The notes beneath the pieces were generated by a model. The model worked only from the letters and a program-made list of their open reading frames with translations, had not been told where the DNA came from and searched no databases. Shown in pieces: positions 1 through 11,921 of a DNA stretch of 64,000 nucleotides. The position numbers and the translations under genes were made by a program. Position 1 is the first letter of the stretch, and every line of letters starts with the position of its first letter. The DNA is from Earliella scabrosa (Eukaryota > Basidiomycota > Agaricomycetes > Polyporales > Polyporaceae), in assembly GCA_022605405.1 (NCBI GenBank), contig JABYQQ010000005.1, positions 2,356,001-2,420,000 on the forward strand, read 5' to 3'.

Positions 1-950
1 CCCGCGCATGCCACTCTCGACGCGGCCTCGAGAACCCCCGCCCAGGTCGACGTCGCTGCCACGACCCAGCGAGCGTCAAGCCGGCAAGAGCCCAGCCACG
101 CCTGCGAGTGCGAGCGTCCGAGTCCTGTGTCCTCCATTGTGTCAACCAGTCAAATCCGCGGATATATCCGCCAGTACACAACAGCGAACCGCACCTGCCT
201 CGACCCTCGCGCCCACACGAGGTCCGTCAATCTGATCTCGATAAGGCATGTGAGCTGCAACGAGGTGGCTCGTCCCCCACTTTGGTGCGTCAAGGCGTGG
301 CGAATGCGTGTCCGAGATGCCAAACGAGGCACAAAGGCCCTCCCTGTTCCCCAGCAAGGTTCGTACCGGGTGCAGGAATGGGGTGCAGCCATGACAAAAC
401 CGACGGCTGACCGAGGGCTCACCCGTCCCCGGCACGCCCTCCAAACCGGCAGGTCGAGGAGCACGCAGCGGAGTGCTCGTCGCCAAATGGCAGGCGCGGC
501 TGCAAACTACGGCTCATCTCTGGACGGACATGGGATAACATCAGAGCTTAACCTACTTCCGCAAACTCTCCGCAGAGGCCATGAACCTTGCCATTGAATG
601 TCCTCGCGTGAGTCCACGCGCCACGTCGACGCGATTCCGCCCAATGCACGGCTAACCGGCCGACCTTCTGCGGTCACGCGTCCTGCCACGTCCGATGGCA
701 GAAGAGCTCGCAGAAGGCAGGCCAAATGCAGAGCGAGAGACGCTACGGCTCTCGGGTAGATTCTCCTTGGCATATCGTCGCAGCGCTCTACGTATGTACA
801 GACTCCAGGCACATGTGTCAGGACGGGAGGTCCGGGCGAGGGAGCTTCTGGGAAGCAGCATGCGTGCAAGATAATCAATGGGGTCGGTACGGCACGGTTG
901 AGCAACGGATACGTACGTGCTGAGTTGGAAAGCGACACACCTGCTCAGGC
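1..950. other. no gene recognised
   Basis: Several overlapping open frames exist on both strands, but none resembles a known family and none has clear splice structure. It lies downstream of the uL11m stop codon, so part is probably 3' untranslated or intergenic sequence. A terminal exon of a gene to the left cannot be excluded. Confidence 0.4.
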
Positions 951-1447
951 TCATGCCACTACCTGGATCCCGATGGTGCGCGCCGTTCCAATGATAGTAC
1001 TCGCGATGGCTTCTAGTCGCAGATGCTTCAGGTGCTCGTCCGTTGCCTTGATTTTGGCGATTTCGTAAACATGTTTCAGGCTGACCGTGCCCACGAAGTC
1101 ATGCCCTGGGCGACCGGTGCCCTTGTCTATACCCGCGGCCTTCTTGAGGAAGTACGCGGTCGGCGGTGTTTTTGTGATGAAGGAGAACGTGCGGTCAGGC
1201 TGGACAGTAATCAAGGTGGGAACGGGAACACCGGGCTCTATGTGCGCAGTGCGAGCGTTGAATTCCTTGCAGAAGTCCATGGACTTGACACCACGGGCAC
1301 CCAACGCAGGACCGACCGGTGGAGAGGGTGCCGCCTTGCCAGCAGGGATAAGCAGACGCTGTGGGACAGCATGAGACTAGGCGGCGGCCGGGGAAGAAGG
1401 GTGCTCACGATTATTTGTGCCTTTGCATTGAGCGCTGCCTTAGACAT
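951..1447 (-). CDS. MRPL19: mitochondrial large-subunit ribosomal protein uL11m
   Basis: Bacterial-type ribosomal protein L11, a component of the stalk base of the mitochondrial large ribosomal subunit, which contacts the GTPase-associated rRNA. Two exons are visible: 1447..1409 encodes 13 residues ([13 protein letters not shown]), a 50-nt intron spans 1408..1359 (GTGAGC...CACAG), and 1358..951 completes the frame, giving 148 aa. The joined exons read through the family hallmark [20 protein letters not shown], followed by [15 protein letters not shown] and a C-terminal [10 protein letters not shown]. The length matches bacterial L11 (about 140 aa). The lack of an obvious long presequence is normal for mitochondrial L11. 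It is divergently arranged with the aminopeptidase gene that starts 250 bp away, so a shared promoter is likely. Family knowledge supports the mitochondrial assignment because cytosolic uL11 has a different N-terminus. Confidence 0.93.
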
Positions 1448-1696
1448 GTCTGGTCGACGAAGAGCAGAGGCTAACCACGGACAGACACCGGTCGGTCGTC
1501 GCAGTCAGAGGACAAGTACAGGCGTCTACGGTGGCCACCGCGCGGTCACGGTCCGCGCTGTCCGGCAACATCCGGGCGCAAACGTCAGCGTCAGCAACGA
1601 CCGTTTCGGGCAGTCTGGCGTGTTGCGTTGCTCGTCCTCGTCTCCTTGTTCACTGTCCACCACGTCCACGGTCCACCACTCCCCCTCTCTCCAGCC

Positions 1697-3786
1697 ATGA
1701 AGTTCTTGTCTCTCCTTGCTCTTGTGTCTGCAGCTGTAGCGACGCCGCTTTCCATCTACGACAATGCACAGTCGCCACTTGGTGACGTCTTGCCCACCGA
1801 ATACCCCGGCTTCGACCTCGATCTCAACGAACCCCGTCTTGTCCAACTCGAGGGCCATGAGGAGCCTGTCATGATGACGGAGCTTGAGAAGGTATGCACG
1901 CCCGCATACGAACCGTCCCCCAATACGCACCTCAAGTTCACATGTCGTCATCTTCTTAGATTCAGGCGAAGGCGCAGGGTATCAGGTTCTTCGATGTGTG
2001 AGTTGCCCTGGCGTCATTCATGGAAGCTCGTCTCACCCGTTTCTGCAAGCACGGAGACTTTGGACCTTGGGTCGCGTGCGCAGTTCCGGACGGCCACGAA
2101 ACGTGTGTACCCTGCCACTCGAACCTGTGTCTCGCGCCGACTGACGTCGCACGCAGCGTCATATCCGAAGCCGAACCACACGGAGTCGGTGCGGTCAGTC
2201 ATTGACACCTTGGAAATCCAGAACCTTCGGGACGGTCTGGAGAAGTTCACCAGCTTCCGCACGCGCTGTAAGTCACTCCTGTCGCCTCTCCCGGTCCTCA
2301 GGCTCACGTTTGCCCAGACTACCGTAGTGAGGTACCACTACCCCGACCGCTCTAGCCATTTTTGTGCTAACCGACGTCTAGACCGGCAAGCAAAGCCAAC
2401 AGTGGTTGTTCAACAAGATCACTGAGGTAAGGCTACCGGTAATCAACTGAATGCCGACCGTTCTTACCTTTGTTCGCACAGCTCACAAAGGAATACGCCC
2501 CCAAGTCCCTGCAGGAGAGCATTTCCATCCAGGAGTTCCCGCACAGCTGGACCCAGAGCAGCGTTGTTAGTACCTCGCCTGATTCTTTACGTCTTCCTCT
2601 TACGCGCTCGTTCTAGATCGTCAGAATTAACGGCACTTCGACTGACGATGACGGGGTAGTCATTGTTGGCGCTCATCAGGACAGGTGAGTGTCATTATGA
2701 AGAGCATGAGGATGCCGTCTTACAGCAATCGTGACTAGCACAAACATGTGGCCGTTCCTACCAGCACCCGGTACGTTGGTCGCACTGAAGATGGCGTCTA
2801 TGACTGCTGACCGCCTGTTAGGTGCCGATGACGATGGCTCGGGTTCAATGAGCATCTTGGAAGCGTACCGAGCGTTGATTGCTGCAAACTTCCGTCCCGA
2901 GCGTGCGGTTGAGTTCCATTGGTACTCCGCTGAGGTACGCCTCTGCTTCCGCGGTTCAGAAGCTTGATTATACAAATTTGCTCCTGCCCTATCAGGAAGG
3001 GGGTCTCCTCGGATCTCAAGCCATCGCGCGCTCTTACGAGAGTCGCGATGTGAACGTTGTTGCCATGAGCCAGGTTCGCGTTTATCTTTTTGAATCTCAG
3101 TCTATCACGATCTGACACGCCCTCCTCCTTAGTACGATATGACAGCATGGGTCAAGCGGGGTACTCGGGAGCAGGTCGGCGTTATTACCGACTTCACCGA
3201 TTCCGAGTCAGTATCTTCATCGTGGTCCGGAGCGTCTGCAACAGAATCTCATGCTTCATTATCGATGCAGCTTGACCGAGTTCAACAAGAACTTGGTTGA
3301 TCTTTACCTTGATATCCCATGGGTGGAGACCAAGTGCGGCTACGCTTGCAGCGACCAGTATGTTTCCATATGATCCTTCCGACCGCTCAGTACCTCGAAC
3401 TGACACGTCCTTCCAATCACCCAGTGCCTCATGGCTGAAGGCAGGGTACCCCAGTGTCTTCACGATTGGTGCGTTCAGTCAGCTCTCCCATCCCGAATAG
3501 CCGCGCTCACGCCGACCCTTTCATTGAATGCTTCTGTTCCATCAACCACATTCACATGCATGTAGAGAGCACCTTCGAAGAGTCGAACCATCAGTACATT
3601 CATAGCTCCAACGAGTAAGCCAATCCCGACGTTTCTCCACACGCGCGTGCGGTAGTGCTGACGTCGGCATTCCCCGCCAGCCGGTACGACATCTCGGATG
3701 AGTTCAGCTTCGAGCATATGCTCGAGTTCTCCAAGCTCGCTGTGGCGTTCGCTGTTGAACTCGGCGGCTGGTCGAAGTCGACGTAG
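1697..3786 (+). CDS. secreted M28-family leucine aminopeptidase (LAP1-like)
   Basis: Zinc-dependent exopeptidase that removes N-terminal residues from peptides outside the cell or in the vacuole. The first exon encodes a signal peptide ([17 protein letters not shown]), then an acidic propeptide. Many short introns follow. Spliced pieces in order give [10 protein letters not shown] and [16 protein letters not shown], then the co-catalytic zinc-site motifs: VIVGAHQDS (His/Asp), ADDDGSGSM (bridging Asp), WYSAEEGGLLGS (catalytic and ligand Glu), VITDFTDSE (Asp) and [11 protein letters not shown] (His). The C-terminal ELGGWSKST ends at a TAG at 3784-3786. All five metal-ligand segments appear intact. 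The order and spacing match fungal Lap1 peptidases (M28E). The start was chosen for the signal peptide and the pyrimidine-rich leader just before it. Exact exon borders were placed by eye and need transcript support. Confidence 0.9.
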
Positions 3787-4520
3787 AGGGTGCCTTCTGC
3801 TCGATCTACCTGACGTCACGATCCGTTACTTGCGACATGTTGGACAGTGTACATCTACATATATCTCTATCTAGGACGACGGATGGCCCGTAATGCCGCT
3901 GTACCGCAGCATTTGTATAATGAGTACGTACGACGCTATCTGGTGCCCATCCTGACTCGACACGGGTCTTCCCAAGACCGTTCTGTGCGCTCTTGACGTT
4001 GGGTGTCTGCATGTGCACCCGGCGGGGGTTCGTGATTCGGCGGGAAGAGAGAAGGCTGGAAGTCGCCCTAATCCCCTGCATCTCCGTGATCGCAACCTAG
4101 TTACCCTTGGGTGCACGCCCAAACAGCATAGAATTACTCTTCACATGTGGCATGCCGGACATGCGCCTTCCAAGAAGAAGCTCGCCCTCGACGCGAGGCG
4201 CGTCCCGTGGGCATGTAGTATCCCAGACGCGATCATTGCTAATCCGGACGCGCGACCGTGGCGGTTCGCGCTGGGCTGCACCCACAGAAGAAGAAGACGA
4301 AGACGAAGGCCGGAAGGGCGGATAGCAGAAGCAGGGGACAGGCGTACTGCAACCAGAAGAAACGTGCACCAAACCCATGGGCGCCCCTCCCGACCCCCTG
4401 GCTGCTGCTCCGTACTCCGACGCGCGCCCGAGACCCTTACGCAAACCCGGCCCTGGCTGTGTCCCGCCTCCTCTCGCTCGCGCGCGGGGCCTGAGACTGC
4501 CCCTAGAAGCCCGCCACAGC
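3787..4520. other. convergent intergenic region
   Basis: Lies between the stop codons of the aminopeptidase (+) and a WD40 gene (-). It holds a short GAAGAA/GACGAA-rich stretch near 4287-4312. No gene, repeat element or structured RNA is recognised. Confidence 0.5.
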
Positions 4521-7500
4521 TCATGGTTTGGCGGCGAGCATGCTCCAGAACGTGACCGAGTACCCGCCGTAGGCGATCACGTCGGAGCCTGCGAGGACGG
4601 TGTGCGCGACCTCGGCCGGCCGCTCGAACTGGAACCGCTCCAGGACTTCCTGTGCAGAAATGAATCGTGCCACGGTGGGGAGTCAGCATGCGACCGGTAG
4701 ACGGGAGGCGGACGCGTGGTGCCCGTTCGGGATGGAGGGGCACCGAGGGAGGGAGACACAGCTGCCGCCGCCACAGGAAGATCGAAGCCACGCACCTTCT
4801 GGGCCCCGTTCCGGTAGTCCCAGACCAGGACGACCCCATCGCCATAGCCGCGCGCGAAGAGGGAGTTTGTCGCCGACCCGCGCGTGTATCGTGACCCCAC
4901 TTTCGGGATCGAGGAGCTGCTTGCGGACCGCGAGGTGCTCGCACTTGCGCCTGCACTCGTGCGTCCACGGTTCGTCTTCGGCGCGGAGGAACGGTAGCCA
5001 AACTCGAGCCAGGGCCGGTGTTTGAAGCCGCCCTCGCGCAGGTCGTACAGGTGGACTTGATAGTGCAGGTGGTCTATCTGTGGAGGCAAGTTAGCGCTGT
5101 TGATAATGTCATTCTTGACGCGTCCGGATGAACTGTTACGGATGCATGGTGTAGGCGGCCACCGGTCAGTGATAACCCACCTCGAGCGCAATGAGGCGGG
5201 GATCCTGCGGATGCACATGCACCTGGGTAATCTTTCCCGACACGCGTTCCGGCTCCGTATGGGCCAACGCGGCTAGCCTGGTAGTCGAGATGTAGTCCCC
5301 AGCGGCTGAGTACACGGACTCGTTCCACGCCGAGTAGGCTAAAGCCTGAACAGGCTGCGTGTGGCTGGTCGGAATGCGCACTGAACGTGCGGAGAATCCA
5401 CCACGGGCCCCATTCCGGCTGCAGCGCGACAGCTTCCAATGGTGTACGGTCTTGTCGTGCCCTCCTGACAGGAAGCTGTCGCGCGCTACTGGCGCGAGAC
5501 AGGCAATCCCTCGATTAGGATACGACTTTCCGATGGTACGACTCTCGATCACGGTCGAGTGCGCCTTGTAGGTGAGATCGATGCGGCACGGACGCTGCAG
5601 GAATGTCCTCAGCGCCATCCGCTGAATTGAAGGCAAGCCCGAGCACGTCTCGTACCTGATCATCTTCTACGGGAATTAATGACACCTGGCATGGCCCTTT
5701 ATTGTATCCGACGATCACCGTGTCGTCGCCTATGAGGCACGCGTCCTCGACATGTCGGGTGTCGTCCTCGACGGGGAGGGAGTGCGTCGAGATTCGTGTC
5801 CTGTACAGCCACATTGCAAATGTTCAGCACCGAAAAATGAAACAGGGCGTGGCCACGCACTTCCTTCGTTGATCGACAAAATGCGCTTCGCCACGCATTA
5901 AGATGGTAGTGAACGGCCGATCCGGGTTAGCAGGCGCCAGCAGTCTCCGCCCCCGCGCGTATTTCCTCTTCGGAATCACCACCGTGTGTCCGGAGGCTGT
6001 CGCAGGGGCAAGCGCCTGATCGTCTTCAGACTGTTCATCCGAACTCGAGTCAGTTGTCTTGCTTGACTCTGAAACGGATCGGCGAGCCAAACGAGGTGGG
6101 CCCCGGATGTTTTGCGCTGCACTCGTGATACCACTAGAGCGGTCCCTGCGAAGGTTCCGGGAAGCCACACTTGATTGTGGAGGCGCCGCCGTAGGCTTCT
6201 GAACCTTGTTCCAAGCCCCGCCATCCGAGTCGTCTTCGGAGAGATCGCTGCTTTGTACGTGTCTTGACAGTTTCCGTCGGCTCGTCCGGCGAGGTTGGGG
6301 GTTCCTCTCGGCTCCAGTGCGGGTGCTGGAAGGTATGGGGCCCTGATTCAGAGCCTGATAAGACGTCTGCAGAGACGACGGTGAGACTGGTCGCGGAGTT
6401 GAACGTTCGCGCTCGTTGTGGGATAGATTGCACTCTGTACGAGAATCGGACCGGGATGGACCAGGTGCCGGTACAGATGACTGCTGCGAAAGGAGATCCG
6501 AGGTGTCATAGCTGCGAGGCAGGAAGGAGAGGTCGGGAATAGGGGAAAGAGAGCGCTGCGGAGGCAGGTTCCTAGCCACAGATGACTCCCTGCTGGAGGG
6601 ATGTCCGTCTTCCATCTCAGCATCGCTCGAATCTTCTCCAAGCAACTTCCACTGGCCGTAGTCTGCAACCCGATGACTCGAAACGGCTTGCCGGTCAGGT
6701 ATCGGATCGCCCGAATGGCAGTCAGAGGGTGCTGCTGAATCGTAGTGAAGACCAGGAATCCTCTCATCTGAGTGATGGGCGGCCGGTATGCCGTATGAGC
6801 ATGACGCATCCTGTGAGGCGGCGGCCGATCGTGCGGATTCTGAGCAACTGAACGCACGGCGCGTTTGGTCAAGACATCTGGAGACACCCATACGTCATAT
6901 CATTCACTAGGAGAGAGTCGGACGTGAACACAAACATTTGCGGAGTTCCATCTGTACCTCGGCTCTTCCAAAGCGCGGCGGCTGATTGGTGAATGTCATC
7001 GTGCTCAATGGTCGTAGGCTCAGCGGTGACAGTTTTGCTGCACGGTGCTTCCCGGTGAGCCATTGGCGCTGCTGTAGTTGAGCTGCTTGGCAGTTCCACG
7101 CTCGCGTGAACTACGTCAACATCGTCGTCGATGACTATAGGATTCGAGGCATCCCCCTGAGACGATTTATGACGCAATCGAGGAGTGCCAGGACGCTCCT
7201 TGCCAAGTGGAAGTGCCGGTTTGCTGGCTTGAGTTAGTCCCGGAACATCATCCGTTGCGGTACCGCATGAGCCGATGGGGGCAGGCGTTGTTCGGAGTAG
7301 TACCTTCTCGAGGTCCCCGGTCCGAATGCCTTCCCTGCATGAAGTTGGCAGATGAGTGCGATTCGGCGTGGCAAGCCTCGGACATGGGACTTACACTGAC
7401 AACAAGCTTCTCATGCCTTCATTCCTTGCTGTAGGGTCAGACACCCTGAGCGGACTTGAGTAATTCTAGCGGTGACCGTAATGAGACAGTCTACGCACCA

Positions 7501-7872
7501 GTCGAAAGCAATGCCATCCGCCCTCGCATCGCTACACTCAGCATCCTCCCGGCTGGTTCTAGCACTCCCTGTCACTCACAATAGCCGCGGCGCCCTGACC
7601 AACCGCTTCCCTTCACTGCCAAGGCGCGCCGTGGTCTGGAGAATGAGGTCGTTGATATGCTCATGTCTCAGCTCGAGCTGTAGTGATGATGAGATGGACA
7701 GGATTTCCTGGCCATGCCTTGCGGAAAGCAGGCCATGGCTCCCAGATGCTATCGGCGTGGAACGATTCTTGGCCTCATCCTTCTCTTTGGAGAGTCGTAG
7801 TCGCGTCGTATTGATATTGTCGAGGTGGAGTGGTAGAGGAGAGGCAGGTCGTTTCGCAGGAAGGGAGCTCAT
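4521..7872 (-). CDS. WD40-repeat protein with long disordered N-terminus (paralogue of 8053-10491)
   Basis: A multi-exon gene. The N-terminal half is low complexity (Ser/Arg/Pro/Asp rich) and carries an acidic motif SNPIVIDDDVDV resembling a SUMO-interacting motif. The C-terminal half has WD40-like blades: DTVIVGYNKG, SFLSGGHDKTVHHWKL, SVYSAAGDYIS, GDGVVLVWDYRN, and a final VIAYGGYSVTFWSM before the stop at 4521. Two splices are well supported: FVDQRRK to TRISTHS across about 5851..5789, and PVEDDQ to RPCRIDLTYK across a 61-nt intron near 5655..5600. The start at 7872 (MSSLPAKRPAS) leaves 180 bp to the divergent neighbour. A start nearer 8032 would leave only about 20 bp and was rejected. The exon chain between 7600 and 6600 is uncertain, with two frames both looking coding near 6660. 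The molecular function is not known. WD40 propellers usually scaffold protein complexes. Confidence 0.7.
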
Positions 7873-8052
7873 TCGTCGGACCCTCGACTCCTCGAGGGAC
7901 TTCAGGTCAAGCAGGTAGACGCTCGAGACTTCGCGTTGTCCAGTTGCAGTCACGGCTGCAGTGGCTGAAGGGAGTTCACTCTTCTCCTCCGTCCTGTTCA
8001 ATGCTTGGCACCTTCGACACAGCTCTGGCCATCGTCGCAATACACATGGGAC
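7873..8052. promoter_or_regulatory. short shared divergent promoter of the WD40 pair
   Basis: About 180 bp separates the preferred start codons of two head-to-head WD40 genes, so both must use a compact bidirectional control region. No TATA box is evident. The borders depend on the chosen starts. Confidence 0.4.
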
Positions 8053-10491
8053 ATGCCGTACACCGAAGATGCGCAACCTAACGAAGTGCGCCATGCTCGC
8101 AAAGGGAATGCGGTAGTTCCCACCATTCGGCCCTCTCAGCCTTTCGCAGGACATCACCGTCGAGGGAGAGGATTTGCGAACCAGCCCCAACGAGGCTATG
8201 GACGGGGTCGTGGCGGCCCGCCGACTGTTGGTGGATATATGCGTGGAGGTGGAGGTGTGTCCCGTCCAAGCGCTGCACCACGAGATCCTCCCCCGCACCA
8301 AACGTTTCGCGGACGTGGTGTTCCTCATGGCCGGGGGCAGTCACAGCAACGACGGCACAAGAAGCCTAAGCTTGAGCCCACCGACCCACACACGGATGGG
8401 ATTTGGAGTACATCCCGACCGCAGGTCGCTTCTGTCCATCCACTCAGACAAATCGGACATGAAGACTCTAGTCAGGTAGTTTTACTTCATAGTCGACAAG
8501 AGCTAGCATCTCCACAGACTTACATGACGATATTGGCTGGGCGTAGCAGGATCCCTGGATGCATATACCAACACCATACCACCCGTCTGGTTCAGCACAA
8601 CGTCTGTATACCATCAATGGGCAGAGTTCATCTGCGCTCGCACCCGAGGTCATCCATGAACCGGTTACTAGCCCCAACGATGGCTCCTCGATATTCACAA
8701 GGGCAGCGCATCACCATTATGGTAGTTATTCTGTCGAAGGACTTGACGGGAAACGCGCAGAAGGAATCACGGGCGGCGACGCGGGAGTCTCTACTCCTCC
8801 GATAGATCTGGTGAAGGATGAGCCTATGTCTCCTCCCCTCGACTCGCCACCTCTTCAAGTGACAGTCTTGCCCGACAGTCCGCAACGTACTCCTGTACCC
8901 TTGGACACCGCATTAGCGCCGGCTTCTGCCTCCGAAGTAGGTCTAACGGAGCAATCGGGGACCCCGACTACCGAGGATGTCAACCTGCCAGTCCGAGAAA
9001 GTCCCATCCCCACTGCGACCGTGAAACGTGCACCGCGATTCCGGTCTGGCAAACTCAGGTTCCAGCTACCTCATCGCCGTTACCCTGACAGTTCATTCGC
9101 GAGGTAGTAGGATCTGCCTTCTCCGCGTTGTCTTGGAGCTGAACTTATCCAACAGTGGGTCCAACGAGCCCGAAATGGGAGGTACCCCCAGCGAGACCGA
9201 CCACGCGAGTGGCGATGATGTTGCTGCTATGGGGCTCTCCCATGAGGACGGGCATCTTAACGAACCTGCTGGCTCCGATCCCGCAACACCGGATGCCGTG
9301 GAGGTGGTCTTGATGCGTCATGAGCCTAATGACAAACCCCGCAGGCTCTTCAGTCTGTCCGCGGATCGCACACTCAGTGTCACCATGCGTGGTTCGCTCG
9401 ACCTCGTCGAACAGGAGCCCTTACGATGCACGGCTCTACGCACCGCGTCTGGAGAGGAAGCACGACAACTCATCGACGATGCATGTTTGCTACCGCACCC
9501 GAGTGGCGACATTGTCGCCCTCGGTCGGCTCGGAGACGCGCGCCAGCTGTCGTTTCTGCGCGTCCAGGACAGGAAGGTACGCCTACAACCTGATCTGCGT
9601 GTGTGTTCTAGGGTTTAACGCCCCTTCTTCCACGAAGGTTTTGGATTTGGGATGTCACGACCGTCCTGTACAGCCGGACAAGAAAGGCGGGATTAGTGCC
9701 ATATGTGCCATGTCGCAGCCAGGCACGTTTGCGACTGGCGGGTACGATCACCTGGTGCACTTATGGTCGCTGTCGGACACCTACCAACCCGCCGCTACTC
9801 CCCTTACGATCAGACATACGTCTGTGGTCCAGTCGTTGCTCGCTGTCCGAGATACAAGCGACAAGCTCCTCTCTGGCAGTGCTGACTGCAGTGTGTCGGT
9901 GTTCGACCTCGCTGCAGAACGCGTCATCAACCTCCTGAAGCTTTCCAACTCGGTCTATCATGTACATCCGGTCATGTCCGCGTTCTGCGCTTTGCTCGAG
10001 GCAGGTGGTAGTCTCGTGGTTCGGAATGAAGTGTTGACCATGCCTGTTCCAGATCGGTCATCGTGAACTACAGTTCGAGATCCGAGATCTCCGACTGGTC
10101 CCAACGACGCCGGTTGTGAGGTTTGGCTATCCCAACGCCAAAGTTCATGGAAGATATACCAGAGGTCAGTAGCAGCGCTTTTGCAGTCACCTTGGTATTT
10201 ATGACTGCGTAGGTGATATCCAAGACCACATATTCGCTTGCGGTGGAAGCGAGAGGGATGGACGTGTGCGCCTATGGGATGTTCGTCAGCCTGCGAGCCC
10301 AATGAGAACGGTGAGTGATAACGGAGGCAAGTAATCTGTCTATCGCCCTTACATATCCCACATAGGTCGAGTGTTTCCCTGGCAGGAAAGCCACACAGGT
10401 GCTCCTGAACCATGCGCAAATGACTGTCTCGTCGGAGGATCATCAGCTCGTGTTCATGCAACTCGAGCAGGCAGCGTCGTCGTCTGTGTAG
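8053..10491 (+). CDS. WD40-repeat protein with RGG-rich N-terminus (paralogue of 7872-4521)
   Basis: The N-terminus (from MPYTEDAQPNEVRHARK) is rich in RG/RGG (RGRGFANQ, RGYGRGRGG, YMRGGGG), a composition known for RNA binding and arginine methylation. A basic KKPKLEP patch and an LVKDEPMSPP segment that fits a SUMO-acceptor consensus follow. The C-terminal part is a WD40 propeller: FATGGYDHLVHLWSL, KLLSGSADCSVSVFDLAAE, IFACGGSERDGRVRLWDVRQ, ending at TAG 10489-10491. Blade by blade it aligns with the divergent neighbour, including GRYTRG against SRYTRG, VVRFGYPN against WLEFGYRS, and a shared IDDACL/VEDACL strand. The two are therefore paralogues. Several 50-60 nt introns interrupt it. One intron near 10001..10052 only keeps the frame if it has a GC donor. 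Cellular role unknown. Confidence 0.7.
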
Positions 10492-10810
10492 GAACCTATG
10501 CGCATCCTGGATGTAACTTATGCTACTAAGTTATGTGTACATTGCTCTATCGGCTTGCCACCTATTACCGTTTTCCTCTGGTCATCCCCGATGTTCCACT
10601 GCGTGTGGCTAGTCCAAGTCTGTCCCTGCGGTAGATATCGCGTCGGAGAATGCCGGAGGATATAGACCCCGGTCCGGACCCTTTCGCCGACACCCATTCG
10701 GAATCGACGACAGCGGAATATATCGGTCCGCTCGTCATCCTGCCATCCACTGTCCAGCCTGTTCACTCCGCCAATCCCGACTGTGCCTATCCTCTGCTGG
10801 TCTACGCACC
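10492..10810. other. intergenic, upstream of the Rcf2-like gene
   Basis: 319 bp between the WD40 stop and the next start. No gene or repeat is recognised. It presumably holds the 3' UTR of one gene and the promoter of the other. Confidence 0.4.
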
Positions 10811-11445
10811 ATGAACAACGAACGTCGCAAGGAAGAGCTCGAGAAGGCATACCAAGTCCAAGTGCAAGCCGGTCTCCGCGGCGCGGCGCAGTTTGGTGCG
10901 GTCGGGCTGGGGCTTGCAGCGATCGGGCACTACTCCTGGCCCTCGTTCAGGTGCGTCGTAGTCCACTCACTCTCGACATCCTCCCGAGTCTCATACGGGC
11001 TACAACCTCTTCTCCGCTCTTGCGTCACGCAGGCGACAAACACTCCCGTTCAAGGCGTGGCTCGTCACAATAGGTTGAGTCGTCCCCTCCTCCTCTCGTC
11101 CCACATCTCACATTCACCCGTACCCCAACCCCTTCATCCTCAACACCCAATGACGTCCCCGGACGCTCCTGCCTGCGCACTCAATGACCTCTCGCCCGTC
11201 ACCGGCCACCCCGACTCCCACGAGAAGTGTCCGTGCTCGGCATGTGCATCCACGCCGAGAACGCGCTGCAAAAATTCGAGCTCCAGCAGCGGCTGCACGA
11301 GAACAGCATCCGGCGCGAGGCCCGCATCGACCTCGCCCGCCGCGGACTCGTTGCGACCGAGACGGAGATCGCAAAGTGGAAGGCGGAGCGAGCGCGTGCC
11401 GAGGCCGCGGCCGCGCAGCAAGCTGCAGCGCACCCGACTCAATAG
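10811..11445 (+). CDS. small mitochondrial membrane protein, Rcf2 N-domain-like
   Basis: Three exons (10811..10950, 11033..11073, 11228..11445) join into a 132-aa protein. After a charged start (MNNERRKEELEKAYQ) come two short hydrophobic segments: GAAQFGAVGLGLAAIGHY, and AWLVTIVSVLGMCIHAENAL spanning the second splice. A charged, probably helical tail rich in Glu, Arg and Ala (RREARIDLARRG, WKAERARAEAAAAQQ) follows. The layout resembles the N-terminal half of yeast Rcf2: an ALKGG-like helix pair, a basic loop after Pro and an AE-A motif at the end of the second helix. Rcf2 is a respiratory-supercomplex factor of the mitochondrial inner membrane. The HIG1 domain itself is not seen, so the assignment rests on pattern resemblance only. 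The splice phases fit perfectly, so the gene itself is secure. Confidence 0.6.
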
Positions 11446-11921
11446 ATATTAGGTATTCGTTAGAAGACCAGCACACGTGAAAACGTATTATGCAATGGTT
11501 TGCTTAGCTGTATGCGCAAGAACCTTCAAAGACTGGGCTCGACGGTGCCGTCCTTCCAACTCGCCTATACAGAGACACGCTTAGACGCAGCATGATGGCT
11601 TGTACTGAATATATAGAAGGATGCACTATTAGGTCTACAGATATCATCGCTTCAAGAGCTTGCTTGTCAAACGTCAGGTAGAGTTGCGTGTGGATGTGGG
11701 CGGATGAGGTGCTAACTAAGTAGATGCGTGCGGAACGAGGGAGAGGAGCGGATATGGAGATAAACGACGATTGACAACTTGGGAGCGTTGGATGGTGACG
11801 AGAAGCGACGAAAGCAGTGTGTCCGTAGAGATGACCAATATACGGAAGGCGAAACGTGTTTGCTACAGGATCGTACCCAAGTGCTGAGGAACGGAGATGA
11901 GGAGCACAGTATCACCACCGG
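11446..11921. other. convergent intergenic region
   Basis: Between the stop codons of the Rcf2-like gene (+) and the C2 protein gene (-). AT-richer than its surroundings. Nothing recognised beyond probable 3' UTRs. Confidence 0.4.
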
